Origin: Cunninghamia lanceolata
Lineage: Eukaryota; Streptophyta; Pinopsida; Cupressales; Cupressaceae
Direction of reading: 5' to 3'
Length of the DNA: 64,000 bases
Assembly (NCBI GenBank): GCA_027924645.1
Contig: BSBN01001751.1
Coordinates: 310,001-374,000, forward strand
A program made the translations under genes and the position numbers. Positions 11,814 through 22,299 of the stretch are shown here, piece after piece; positions within the stretch are counted from its first letter, which is position 1, and every line of letters starts with the position of its first letter. The notes beneath the pieces were generated by a model that saw only the letters and a list, made by a program, of their open reading frames with translations, did not search any database and was not told the origin of the DNA.

Positions 11814-12122
11814 GGTGCACTGATATGCATCAGTCAGGTGGATCCTACAGTCATATCTTTGTGATCCAGATTGGTGTTAGGAAGCAGGTACCTAGGAGGA
11901 GAAGTCAGCATGATTTTGAAGTATGAGAAGTGGTTGCAAGTATGTGCCCTTTTCCATTGATGTCAAAGGGGGAGAGAAGACATGTGAAAAACAAAATATG
12001 AAAAACAAAAATGGTTGATATTAATATGAGGAGCTATGTCTGTTAGCAAGGAGAAGTTCTTATCTTGGTGGTTAAAATAGTTTTTCACATCATATGTTGC
12101 CATCAATGACAAAGGGGGAGAT
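11814..12122 (+). other. copia-2 3' untranslated region and polypurine tract
   Basis: There is no coding sequence here. Two GATGTCAAAGGGGGAG-like runs occur (about 11960 and 12108). The second, ACAAAGGGGGAGAT, abuts the LTR and is the polypurine tract. Confidence 0.75.
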
Positions 12123-13507
12123 TGTTGCAAGTATGGGCCTAACTGGTGTTGTCATTGATGTCAACATACTCCTGTTGCATTGATGTCAAGGATTGATGAG
12201 CTGTGTGTTGAGGATATTGAGAAAATTAGCCCTATCAGAAACAGAGAAGGACAATGAGGACAGTGAAGTTCTATGAAGCAAAGATCCTAGTCAGTTGAAG
12301 ATTAGAGTATGCGCATCAAAGGGTTTGCAGATATGTGTCTGAAGGTGTTCCAACCAAGAATTCAGAGATCCGCATGAAAATTTGGAGAAGTTATGGCCAT
12401 ATGAGTAAAACTAGTTTTGGCAGCTGTTCAGAGGTGAGAGAGTGGCACAAATAGGTTCGGTGAGATCTGAAAATGCATCATATTGTTTTGTGGATCTGGT
12501 GGCATGTTTGGGAAGCTAATGTGAATTGACAACTCAATTGGTTCATGGTTTGGAGGTCCACAAGCAATCCTTCTAATGTGACAGTGATTGCCGATTGTGT
12601 TCTTGAGGTTTCGAATGAAGATGCAAATGATTACAATAAGCAGAAGTGGTACGGATGTTATTGGTGATTCAAGAAAGCTTGTGGGGGTCTCTAGATTGAG
12701 TCCAGTTCATGTTGGCGGTCCGCATTGAAGATTCAGCTTGTAATTGAAGATTTACCTTTGAGTGATGGTGTTCTTCCTAATCTTGGGTGACTAAATGATT
12801 TACGCATGTTGCAGATGATCTTGAAGATGTTTTGTGAAGCATGGTGTGTTCCTCGAAGAAGATTGAAGTCACAGATATGAGTAGCTAACAGTGTAGTGAT
12901 GCACATGAAGTTTTTGTAACAAGTCAAGTTGTATTTTTGTAATTGCTCTATAATAAAATCAAGTATGTGTTGTGCTGACTTTGATGATCATCCCAAAGTC
13001 GATGTCATGTATAAATAAGATTTGTGAAGTTATTTAAAAGTATCTGTTCTCGTGATGAGAAAGTGGTAGAGAAGAGAGAAAAGTAGAGCAGAAAGCTTAA
13101 ATGGAACTGTCTCAAGCATAGTGAAGATGCTAATCTCCAGTTCAAGTATGTAATATTTATATTCTTCTGTAGACAGTGTGTCTCCTGTAGGTAGTGGGCC
13201 TCTTGTGAGCCGTGTGCTCAGGTAGTGAGCCCTAATTGGCAAGTGCCATTTTATTCTTATTCTTTTAATAGAGAATACAATCGTGGGTTAGTCACCCCGT
13301 GGTTTTTCCCTTAACCAGGTTTTCCATGTTAAAAATCTTGGTGTTATATGTGTTGAATGTATTTATGCTCTTGAGTTATTGCATTATGCTTCCATGATTG
13401 AATCTTTGTTATACTGCTAAAATATAAGAAGGTTTTAAGTGATTAACAAACAGAATTTTGGTGACAACTGATTCACCCCCTCTTAGTTGTCTATCCTAAA
13501 ACCAACA
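12123..13507 (+). repeat. 3' LTR of copia-2
   Basis: This LTR is 1385 bp, from TGTTGCAAG to AAACCAACA. It matches the copia-1 LTR in inverted orientation, including the TTCACCCCCTCTTAGTTGTC block near its end. The sequence beyond it changes abruptly to PMD-like DNA. The partner LTR is outside the window, so the TSD cannot be checked. Confidence 0.88.
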
Positions 13508-14650
13508 CCACCTCCATCTCCTCCACCACTATCTCCTCCACAACAATATCCTCCTCCTCTGCTCTTGCCTCCACGATCATGTCTATATCCTCAGTTGGAT
13601 ATGTCATACGAGTGGGCCGCCACGTCTGGCACCATGTGTCATATGCCAGTGTGGTCCCTGCATCTCCCACCGTACTCCTACAATCCCACATTAGTTGCTA
13701 TAAAGATGTGAAGTCTCCTATAGCCACCTGAGGCCCTATAGTCAATGACCATCTCTCATCTCATGGTGTCCACGCAAATATCCCATCTACTGAGGAACAT
13801 CCTGTCACAACCCAAACTAGTACATGACCCATGATGATAGATACATGTTGATGGTGTGGTCACCTCAACCCATTAGATACTGCAGCTAGAATGTATACGG
13901 CAGATGAATATCATCATCTAGGCATGGCTCCACTCCAACATATGGTCGCCAGGTGACCCGAATCAAATCATCCAATACTCGTCGCCAATACCGCACCTAC
14001 CCTGTGTGGGAATACTCAACAGGCTACCGATACAAAAATACAAATGCCTTGAACTATCAGTAATAATACCCTCCCCTCAGCCTCATGATAGCAATATGCT
14101 CCTAGGTCCACACATGCAATAGTGTGACCCCACCTAATAATGTTGAATCATAGTGATAGACCACAGTATGCATCTCATGATATAATTGTGCAAGCATACA
14201 AGGCCCCCAGGGATAGACAGTCTCATCTCACACCATCCCCTCTATCATCTCTCCCCACCTGACTAGAAAACCTGTGTCCCACAAATTTAGCATCACCATG
14301 CCTTCAATCAATGCACACAAGAACAAGGTGAAGTGATCTACACCCACCGCCAAAGTCTCCTCGTAGCTCATCTCTCATCTGTCTACTGATAACTCTAGCT
14401 GGCCTGGGGCAAATTCTCTGCCTAAGGCTCTTCATCCTCTCCTAACATCATACACCACTCACTTCCCATGAATAGGTAGTTTGAGGATACGATAAACATC
14501 CTCAAGTGTGATAGTGATCTCTCCTATTAGCAGGAGAAAGGAGCATGTCTCAGGTTGATAACGCTCTAAGAGGGCCATCATCAGTGCTCTATGAGCTCAT
14601 AAAACTGGCATAGATGATATCGTCAGCAACCGTAACCTTGTCAATTGACC
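13508..14650 (-). pseudogene. Plant mobile domain (PMD/MAIN-like) relic
   Basis: Minus-strand reading from about 14600 gives the PMD opening: a RYQPETCSF block, then GEITITLEDVYRIL and KLPIHGK. LGREFAPGQLELS, VDHFTLFLCALI and CMLAQLYHEMH follow. These are characteristic of the plant mobile domain family shared by MAIN-like proteins and certain DNA transposons. Several stops and frame changes break it. A Glu/Val-rich tail lies next to the copia-2 LTR. It could be a transposon-borne PMD gene or a dead MAIN-like gene. The copia-2 LTR cuts its 3' end. Confidence 0.75.
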
Positions 14651-14869
14651 TTGGTCAGTCCATCAAAGCTATCAAATAGCTCCATCACCATAGGCACACG
14701 TCACTCTCGTGAACTCACAATGAAGGATATAGTCACCTGCATCCACCAATGTTTGTCAAAAAAATACCTATTCATTCCAAATCAACTTCTTCACAACAAA
14801 TTTTCTTCCTCTAGAGCCCAAATTAATTTTGGCACCCCAATATTCCCATTTTACGTCAATCTCATGGAT

Positions 14870-15320
14870 GGTACTACCCTATTCCTGTATGGCGCCACAT
14901 TGGTAGGTGGTGCCACTGCATAGATTTTAGGCACCATTTTGGCGTAGACCCATTTATCTTTAGCCGAAAGGTGCCGTTTTATCAAATGGTGTTGCATTTC
15001 CCTTTAGTGCCAACTTGCAGGATGGTGCCACCTTACCTGATGGTATTGATTCGCCAGATTGCACCATGGCTCAGCATGGCACCAATCCTGTGGATAGTGC
15101 CACTCACCCACATGGCATTGATCAAGACGATCGCACCATAAAAAACCCCTTTCGATGCTACTTTGCCAAAACCCTGGCCCTGCACATTATTGCACCAATA
15201 CAGAAGAAGGTGCCAAAACATCTTGTTTTGGCACCAATTTCTCCCCATTTTCCCCTAATTGGATGGCACCAATCCACGTCCTTTTGGTGCCAATTGGTTC
15301 CCCGATGGCACTAAAACCCT
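14870..15320. repeat. Hairpin-rich block with GGTGCC/GGCACC core
   Basis: The hexamer GGTGCC, its complement or one-base variants occurs about 16 times in 450 bp. Clear inverted pairs are 15209-15235 (12-bp perfect arms GGTGCCAAAACA, 3-nt loop) and 15265-15291 (8-bp arms). TGGCGCCA at 14890-14897 is itself a palindrome. Open frames exist on both strands, but none resembles a known protein. Confidence 0.6.
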
Positions 15321-15841
15321 AAAATCCATTTTCTTGAAATAATAAATGCAACAAACACAAAAAACAACAAAGCTAGGGTTTCGGCCTACCTGGGTGCCAG
15401 CCTCCGGTGATCTCCCACATGACCAAAATCACTCAGAAATGTGCTCAAAGTGCATGAACATGGGGTTAGGATTCGCCATCCTCTTCTTCTCTCCTTCATC
15501 CAAGTGGCTCTATTTGTGCAAATGTGACACTTTTGGGGTCTACTTTTCTATTTATAGTAAGCCATGTCATCCTCCAATACACTTTTTCCTCCCCAGGGTA
15601 CAGATCATAACCTTTTTCACCCATTTTTATTCCTGTCAACCTATTTTTCTATCCTTTATCCATTTTTCACATTGGTTTCCTCCTTTCGAGAGCTCACCCA
15701 ATTTTTTTTTATTTTTTCAACTGAGCTCTCGAGGGGGCGTCCCTCACTCATTTCATTCCTTCCTTGCAGCTAGGGCATATTTTTCTTTGACTTGATGCCA
15801 CTTCCCTGCTAGGTCATGACGCCACGTCAAAGAGGGGCAAA
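15321..15841. other. Unassigned interval
   Basis: I see no recognisable gene. A 149-codon open frame from 15346 is rich in Phe, Ser and Pro and looks like pyrimidine-rich non-coding DNA. The interval ends where a gypsy LTR begins at 15842. Confidence 0.5.
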
Positions 15842-16453
15842 TGTAAACACCTAAAAATGTCTTCACCATCTAACCAACCTCCAACATCACCAAACACATC
15901 AATTCCCCTTCCAAACAATTAATTAAATTTTTATTTAATTAATTATCCTTTTCAACACCTGGTTTCCTATCATTTCATCCTTTAAAATTGAATTAATTTG
16001 ATTAATTCAATAGTCTAACATTACCAATTAATTAAATAAATGTGCAAATATTTATTAGACTAATTTTCCCTTTTCCCTAATCCCAATTAATTAAATAAAA
16101 TATGTTTATTTAATTAATTTAACCTACTAATTACCCTATCCCTACCCTAGTTAATTAGATATTAATTATTTAATTACCTAGCCTAACCTACATGACCATA
16201 GACCTAGGTTAATTAAATAAAACCTTATTTAATTAATCCTAACCCCTCATTAACCCATCCCCTATTTTTTTCCATCCATATTAATTAGGTTAATTACCCT
16301 AATTAAGGTGGTCAAACCTAGCTTAACACCCTTCCCCACATCCTCCAAATAAAAAATTGATAAATATTCCACATAAATCAATTTTTTATACACACATGTC
16401 ATAATCCTCATTAAATATCTCTTACACCCATTACACATGTCATAACTCATTTA
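15842..16453 (+). repeat. Gypsy-C LTR, first part
   Basis: The sequence opens TGTAAACACCTAAAAATG, closely resembling the inverted LTR terminus at 41008 (TGTAGACACCTAAAATTG), which marks a gypsy LTR start. The body is AT-rich with a series of perfect hairpins built on TTAATTAAATAAA. The LTR is broken at 16454 by the gag-protease element and continues at 21733. Confidence 0.7.
15917..16306. repeat. Hairpin array with TTAATTAAATAAA core in the gypsy-C LTR
   Basis: Inverted repeats follow one another at roughly 40-70 bp spacing: 15917-15944 (12-bp perfect arms), 15988-16010 (10 bp), 16085-16119 (15 bp, 5-nt loop), 16147-16181 (11 bp, one mismatch), 16209-16236 (12 bp) and 16281-16306 (9 bp). Two more lie after the nested insertion, at 21743-21763 and 21774-21794 (9-bp perfect arms each). 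Confidence 0.75.
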
Positions 16454-16458
16454 TTTCC

Positions 16459-17964
16459 TGATGCAGAGGCATCCACACTAAAACCTTGACATACAACATG
16501 TATGTCTACAACCTTTCATCATCATCATATTTCTGTTAACATAGTCAGGATCATCATATTTTCTCTGTCGACCGATATCCTCCTGTAGACAAACCTTCGA
16601 CCTTTCGCCTGTCAGCAGCATCATCATATTCAGCAAGCGCAATCATCCTCCTGACGATCACTGTTCACCTTACCGCCAACCTCTATCTGCAGCATCATGA
16701 TGTTCGACATCATCTTCATCAGCAGGATATAAAACATCCGGTTCCTCCCATATATCCTGATGACGACAACTTCAAGCACCTTTCCTTCGATGCTTACGTC
16801 ACCCTGATATCTGACTACTTAAACAACAGCATCAGGATATGACTTATCCGGTCATATTGAAACATCCTGATGATGATACTCAACTTTATACTGATGACGA
16901 ATATTCTACCGAATATCCTCCTCCCGATCCACTTAACTCCTTAATGCCTTATGCCGATACCAAAATACTTAGGGTCAGCAGGATAAACCTTTATCGGGTG
17001 ATATTTCAGAATGTCCTGATGACGATTATCCTGATGACGATGACGTCATATGCAGTTCCTTCAATATCCTACTGTTGGCCAAACTTAACATTATCGGCCC
17101 GCGATGATTTTATCAACCCGATCGACTAACTTATGCCGATATACTCTTCCTCGGCAACACCTGATGATGATCACCCCGAAACGCATTCACCTTATGCAAA
17201 CGATTGCATCATACTCACCTCCATCTACTCGGATGACGCCCGAAGTAACTGCAGGATATACACAGAAATGTCCTGATGATGCCGTTGTGACGAATTTCCA
17301 ACCTTAGCGAATTTCGATCCGCCGAACCTCCTGAGGTGACCCGATCTGCTTCCTGGACAACTTTCCAGACTCTAACAACCAGCACGACCTAGCACATACC
17401 CATGCTAGGGTTCTCAACACCTCTCGACTGCGATCCTGCAAACATACATGTGAACAAACAGAAAATGCAAACTAAATCCTAAACTATTGTACATAGCCAT
17501 TCCACCGATTCGACGAATCAACCGGTGGAATGGATCAGCGAATCCATGCAACCACCAGAACAGCAACTCGATTACACAATGGAATTCAAAACAGAGAATG
17601 GACACAAACAGGATCTCTTTATTGATTTCAAAAGATGCAAATACAATACTCTGTCTCTCTCTCTGTCTCACTCTGTCTCTCCTCTTCAATCTAACTCCTT
17701 AATATGTCTAAAACCAACCGATCCTAATGCATAAATAGGAACTCCTCACAAGTACTACCAACTCGACTCCAAGCGGCTGGGAGATCCAACTGAACATACA
17801 GCATAATAGATGTCCTAACAACCTACCTAAAAATAGTAAAGTATGGTCAACATGACCTTATTACATGCATTGGTCTTATAAGACCTTCTTGGAAACATTA
17901 ACAAGACCTATAACTAACTAACTGCCTCATGGAGGCCAGCTGTCAGGTAGGTGCTCCTGCACCA
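16459..17964 (-). repeat. 3' LTR of the gag-protease gypsy element
   Basis: This LTR is 1506 bp, from TGATGCAGAGG to CTGCACCA on the plus strand. It matches 20204-21727 with only a few dozen differences at most. It lacks an 18-bp tandem duplication present in the other LTR near 21530. It contains a short CT-rich microsatellite (about 17649-17690) and scattered TCCTGATGACGA-type words. Confidence 0.93.
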
Positions 17965-19258
17965 TACTCCCCAACAGAAAAGAACTCATGTCCCATGAGT
18001 TAGATTGTGGAAGTCCTCCACCTTTACACTTTGTCATGTCAGTGTTCTGACCTGTTCCAGCTTTATCCTCTGCTGTCTCTTGGCTGCTCCAAGACATCTG
18101 AACTGTAACTTGCTGTCTTGCAAGTAAATCCTCATGCCTGTCAATGTAGGCCCTTCTCTCACATACCTTGTGTTTGTCAGGTTGTCTAACCAGAACCTCT
18201 GTCTGAACTGCCTCTTGAACTTCTGTAATGTTCAACTCTGTCTTTCTTTCAACCTTTATAGGACAAACAATAGTCCCAACTATGACAACATCCTTGTCAC
18301 CCCTCTCAACTGGTTGCTGTTTGCAAACCTGTTTCTAAACCTGCTGCTGACCTCTGTCAGTCAAAACTGAAACTGTCTTCAAACTGTTGTCCTTAACAAC
18401 TCCCTTCCCTGCAATGTCCTCAACTGCCTTTATGCCTGCTCCTATAGGCTTCTGCACAAATGCCTTCTTTCCCATTAAAATGATTTTGGCTGCCCCCTGT
18501 GCTGCAGCATCTTCCTGCAATGGCATCAACATAATAGTCTTCCCATCTTTCTTGATGGTGTAGGTATTAGCATACCCATCATACAGTACCCTTCTATCAA
18601 ATTGCCATGGTCTACCCAATAGTAGGTGACAACATTCCATAGGCAAAATGTCACACAAAACTCTATCATGATATGCTCCAATCTGAAAATCAACATATGC
18701 CTATTCATATACAAAAAGTGATTGACTATCAGTCACCCAAGATGCCTTGTAAGGGTGTTGATGTGGAATCCTTTCCAAATTCAGTTTATCCACCATTTCC
18801 TGAGATACCATGTTGTCTGTGGAACCAGTATCAATGACAACCTTACATGCTTTACCTTTGCTCTTGCATGTGGTCTTAAAAAGAGCTCTTCTTTGCATCA
18901 TATCCTTTGATGTCTGCAAACTAGTTCTCCTCAGCATCAATGCTTCTCCCTCCTCAGGATATCCATAATTGTCAGGAGCTCTATCTCCTTGATAAGTGTT
19001 TGAACTTTGCACACTTTGCTCTACTTTCTCTTCTTGCACAAGTTGTACTCTCTTGTCATTCGTTCTATCATCTCTGGATGATAAACCCTTGCTTTCTGGA
19101 CATTTGAAAAATGGATGACCAAACTCACCACAGGTGTAACACTTTCCTAAAAAATGTAGTAGAACCTCTACCACTTCCAAATCTGCCTCTATTACCTTTC
19201 CATCCACCTCTAAAATCAGACTGTCCCTATCCTTTACCAGTGTCTTCTTGACCCTCAT
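17927..19258 (-). pseudogene. Gag C-terminus (zinc knuckle), aspartic protease and tail
   Basis: One minus-strand frame carries a CCHC knuckle CYTCGEFGHPFFKC (about 19105-19145) and the retropepsin active site VVIDTGSTDNMVSQEMVDKL (about 18800-18850). The protease-end block CDILPMECCHLLLGRPWQFD follows near 18620. About 140 codons of unrecognised tail then run into the 3' LTR and stop at 17927. Two in-frame stops (about 18700 and 18333) interrupt it. The upstream Gag is in another frame, with the shift most likely at a T/A run near 19147. Confidence 0.88.
17965..17985 (-). other. Polypurine-like tract of the gag-protease element
   Basis: The minus strand reads TTCTGTTGGGGAGTA immediately before the LTR terminus. 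This is the expected position of the plus-strand primer, although the run is short. Confidence 0.5.
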
Positions 19259-20111
19259 TGGTTTGCCTTGTTGTAGGGGCTAATCCTCTTCCCCTCATAT
19301 TGCTTCCTCTTCCTCTCATGGACTTATCTTGTCTTCTATTCATCTTTTCTTCAATCTTGATTGCCATTTGGTAACAATCTTCCATATTCTTAGGGTTAGC
19401 TAAAACTAACTCATCCTGTATGTTCAATCTTAAGCCAGCCAAGTACCTAGCCACCTTTTCTACCTCATTCTCATGATGACCAGATCTCATACTCAATTTA
19501 TAAAACTCCTCAGTATATGCCTTCACATCCATTTCCTTCTGCCTTAAAAATTGTAGCTTCTTAAACATCTGAATCTCATAATCCTTGGGTAAGAATTTAC
19601 CTTTGATCCTTGCTACCATTTTATCCCATGAAGTGATCTTTGACTTTCCTTGTTTCCTTCTCTCGGATTGTACATAATCCCACCATACAAAAGCATGACC
19701 TCCTAACTTGGTCTTTGCAATCTTTACCTCCTGATCCTCAGCAACATCTTCACATTCAAAGTGATTATCAAGTGCAGCAATCCAATCCAGTAACTCATCT
19801 TCATTCAAACTTCCATTATACTTGGAAACATCAACCTTTACTTTAGGTTTATCACTCTGTACTGCCTTTAACAGTTTTGCAAATCTCTGGTCTTTAGCAT
19901 CCAGATCTTCAGCTACCTCTTCATACTCTTCAATAGTATCTTCATCTTCTTCAGACTCACTGTCTTCCACTTCCCTCTTTTTGTTCTTCTCCAAGGTTAC
20001 AAGCCTGGCTTGAAGTGCTTCAGCAAGCTCCTTCATCTTCCTCATCTCTCTGGCATATTTTTCCTTCATCTCCTGCAACTCCCTTGCAGTACCATTACCT
20101 TTCGGAGGCAT
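19227..20111 (-). CDS. Gypsy Gag N-terminal and capsid region (non-autonomous element)
   Basis: This is a 294-codon open frame starting MPPKGNGTARELQEM about 75 bp after the primer-binding site. A charged, probably coiled-coil N-terminus and an acidic Glu/Asp stretch lead into the Retrotrans_gag domain, with motifs GSLNEDELLDWIAALDNHFE, KLGGHAFVWWDYV and RIKGKFLPKDYE. An Arg/Gly-rich segment follows. It ends at a TAG near 19227, just before the frame change that separates it from the zinc knuckle. Gag would assemble particles around the element's RNA. The length is right for the capsid part, but nucleocapsid is missing from this frame. Confidence 0.85.
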   Translation of the reverse strand: MPPKGNGTARELQEMKEKYAREMRKMKELAEALQARLVTLEKNKKREVEDSESEEDEDTIEEYEEVAEDLDAKDQRFAKLLKAVQSDKPKVKVDVSKYNGSLNEDELLDWIAALDNHFECEDVAEDQEVKIAKTKLGGHAFVWWDYVQSERRKQGKSKITSWDKMVARIKGKFLPKDYEIQMFKKLQFLRQKEMDVKAYTEEFYKLSMRSGHHENEVEKVARYLAGLRLNIQDELVLANPKNMEDCYQMAIKIEEKMNRRQDKSMRGRGSNMRGRGLAPTTRQTNEGQEDTGKG

Positions 20112-20186
20112 TTTGTCAACCTCTCACTCCTCTACCTCTGTCCTTTCAGTGACAGAATCAACACACAACAGCCCAGACCTTTTGCT

Positions 20187-20199
20187 GAGCTCTGATACC
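20187..20199 (-). other. Primer-binding site of the gag-protease element
   Basis: The minus strand reads TGGTATCAGAGCTC close to the end of the right-hand LTR. This is a full match to the initiator-tRNA-Met 3' end and shows that the right LTR is the 5' LTR. Confidence 0.9.
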
Positions 20200-20203
20200 A
20201 ATA

Positions 20204-21727
20204 TGATGCAGAGGCATCCACACTAAAACCTTGACATACAGCGTGTATGTCTACAACCTTTCATCATCATCAAATTTCTGTTAACATAGTCAGGATCATC
20301 ATATTTTCTCTGTCGACCGATATCCTCCTGTAGACAAACCTTCGACCTTTCGCCTGTCAGTAGCATCATCATATTCAGCAAGCGCAATCATCCTCCTGAC
20401 GATCACTGTTCACCTTACCGCCAACCTCTATCTGCAGCATCATGATGTTCGACATCATCTTCATCAGCAGGATATAAAACATCCGGTTCCTCCCATATAT
20501 CCTGATGACGACAACTTCAAGCACCTTTCCTTCGATGCTTATGTCACCCCGATATCTGACTACTTAAACAATAGCATCAGGATATGACTTATCCGGTCAT
20601 ATTGAAACATCCTGATGATGATACTCAACTTTATACTGATGACGAATATTCTATCGAATATCCTCCTCCTGATCCACTTAACTCCTTGATGCCTTATGCC
20701 GATACCAAAATACTTAGGGTCAGCAGGATAAACCTTTATCGGGTGATATTTCAGAATGTCCTGATGACGATTATCCTGATGACGATGACGTCATATGTAA
20801 TTCCTTCAATATCCTGCTGTTGGCCAAACTTAACATTATCGGCCCGCGATGATTTTATCAACCCGATCGACTAACTTATGCCGATATACTCTTCCTCGGC
20901 AACACCTGATGATGATCACCCCGAAATGCATTCACCTTATGCAAACGATTGCATCATGCTCACCTCCATCTACTCGGATGACGCCCGAAGTAACTGCAGG
21001 ATATACACAGAAATGCCCTGATGATGCCGTTGTGACGAATTTCCAACCTTAGCGAATTTCGATCCGCCGAACCTCCTGAGGTGACCCGATCTGCTTCCTG
21101 GACAACTTTCCAGACTCTAACAACCAGCACGACCTAACACATACCCATGCTAGGGTTCTCAACACCTCTCGACTACGATCCTGCAAACATACATGTGAAC
21201 AAACAGAAAATGCAAACTAAATCCTAAACTATTGTACATAGCCATTCCACCGATTCGACAAATCAACCGGTGGAATGGATCAGCGAATCCATGCAACCAC
21301 CAGAATAGCAACTCGATTACACAATGGAATTCAAAACAGAGAATGGACACAAACAGGATCTCTTTATTGATTTCAAAAGATGCAAATACAATACTCTGTC
21401 TCTCTCTCTATCTCACTCTATCTCTCCTCTTCAATCTAACTCCTTAATATGTCTAAAACCAACCGATCCTAATGCATAAATAGGAACTCCTCGCAAGTAC
21501 TACCAACTCGACTCCAAGCGGCTGGGAGCTTCCAAGCGGTTGGGAGATCCAACTGAACATACAGCATAATAGCTGTCCTAACAACCTACCTAAAAATAGT
21601 AAAGTATGGTCAACATGACCTTATTACATGCATTGGTCTTATAAGACCTTCTTGGAAACATTAACAAGACCTATAACTAACTAACTACCTCATGGAGGCC
21701 AGCTGTCAAGTAGGTGCTCCTGCACCA
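20204..21727 (-). repeat. 5' LTR of the gag-protease gypsy element
   Basis: This LTR is 1524 bp, with the same termini as the left copy plus an 18-bp tandem duplication at about 21528-21545. Both LTRs keep a 96-codon open frame (20584-20874 and 16839-17129), but its amino-acid composition does not point to any known protein. Confidence 0.93.
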
Positions 21728-21732
21728 TTTCC

Positions 21733-22190
21733 ACTCTTTCCCAAATGAATTTTTAATTCATTTTATCTTCCCCATGTGAATTTTTAATTCACATCTAATC
21801 CATCTCACCCAACCTCATTTAATTCACCCCTTTCCCAAGATGAATTTACAACTCATATTCACAACCCTCCATTTTTAGAGATTAAATCAAGGCCCTCCAC
21901 ATCACATGCATCCACAACCATTGATCTCTCCAATCAATCTCCACCCTTGGATCAAATCCTCTCCCAAAAAACCTATAAATACACCATCTGTCAACCCATT
22001 TTATCATCCACAATTTGAGCAAAGTTATCATGCCAAAATCACTCCTCTTGAACTAGTTATACTTAGTGATTTGCATAGAATTTGAGAGCATCTCACATTA
22101 CATTTGATCATCTTAGGTAAAGCTAGAGTGTTTGGGTGCAGCACTGTCCACCTTATCTTGGATTTGTGGGTCATTTTGAAGGTATAACAC
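21733..22190 (+). repeat. Gypsy-C LTR, second part
   Basis: This is AT-rich DNA continuing from 16453 after removal of the nested element and one TSD copy. Two perfect GAATT/AATTC hairpins come first, then a TATA box. The right end is not marked by a clear CA plus primer-binding site, so the boundary near 22190 is approximate. Confidence 0.55.
21973..21983 (+). promoter_or_regulatory. TATA box in the gypsy-C LTR
   Basis: CTATAAATACA is a good plant TATA element. It lies downstream of the hairpin-rich stretch in the LTR, where a U3 promoter is expected. It would drive the gypsy-C transcript rightwards. Confidence 0.55.
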
Positions 22191-22299
22191 TTGTTTTATG
22201 CATTTGTTTTATGTTTTCACTTTCATTTTGATTTCATAGATCACAATAACAACATTCTATTTGCATCGACTTGCATTGAAATTGTTATTAATATCACTT

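Larger units (their letters stand above)
6666..13507 (+). mobile_element. Ty1/copia retrotransposon copia-2 (plus strand, 5' part left of window)
   Basis: The visible part runs from the GAG-pre-integrase region through integrase, reverse transcriptase and RNase H to a polypurine tract and one LTR. Its 5' LTR, Gag and protease must lie to the left of copia-1. Nucleotide similarity to copia-1 is high across coding sequence and LTR, so one family member has jumped into another in the opposite orientation. A further 2464-bp insertion interrupts it at 7319. Many stops and frameshifts make it defective. Confidence 0.9.
16459..21727 (-). mobile_element. Non-autonomous Ty3/gypsy element encoding Gag and protease only
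   Basis: LTRs at 16459-17964 and 20204-21727 flank 2239 bp of internal DNA. The 5-bp TSD TTTCC is seen at 16454-16458 and 21728-21732. A primer-binding site on the minus strand next to the right LTR sets the orientation. The internal region holds Gag and a retropepsin but no reverse transcriptase, RNase H or integrase, so mobility would need proteins from a relative. Gypsy-E (25531 on) has a clearly related Gag and protease and could be of the helper lineage. The LTRs are nearly identical, making this the youngest insertion I can date by eye. Confidence 0.93.

Noticed and set aside
13487..13711. Pro-rich plus-strand protein of 74 codons
   Set aside because: It is the complement of the Glu/Val-rich tail of the minus-strand PMD relic.
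16459..21727. C/D-box snoRNA genes, because TGATGA and CTGA words recur in the LTR
   Set aside because: The words overlap each other in CCTGATGATGA, lack the needed spacing and flanking stems, and occur as dispersed LTR repeats.
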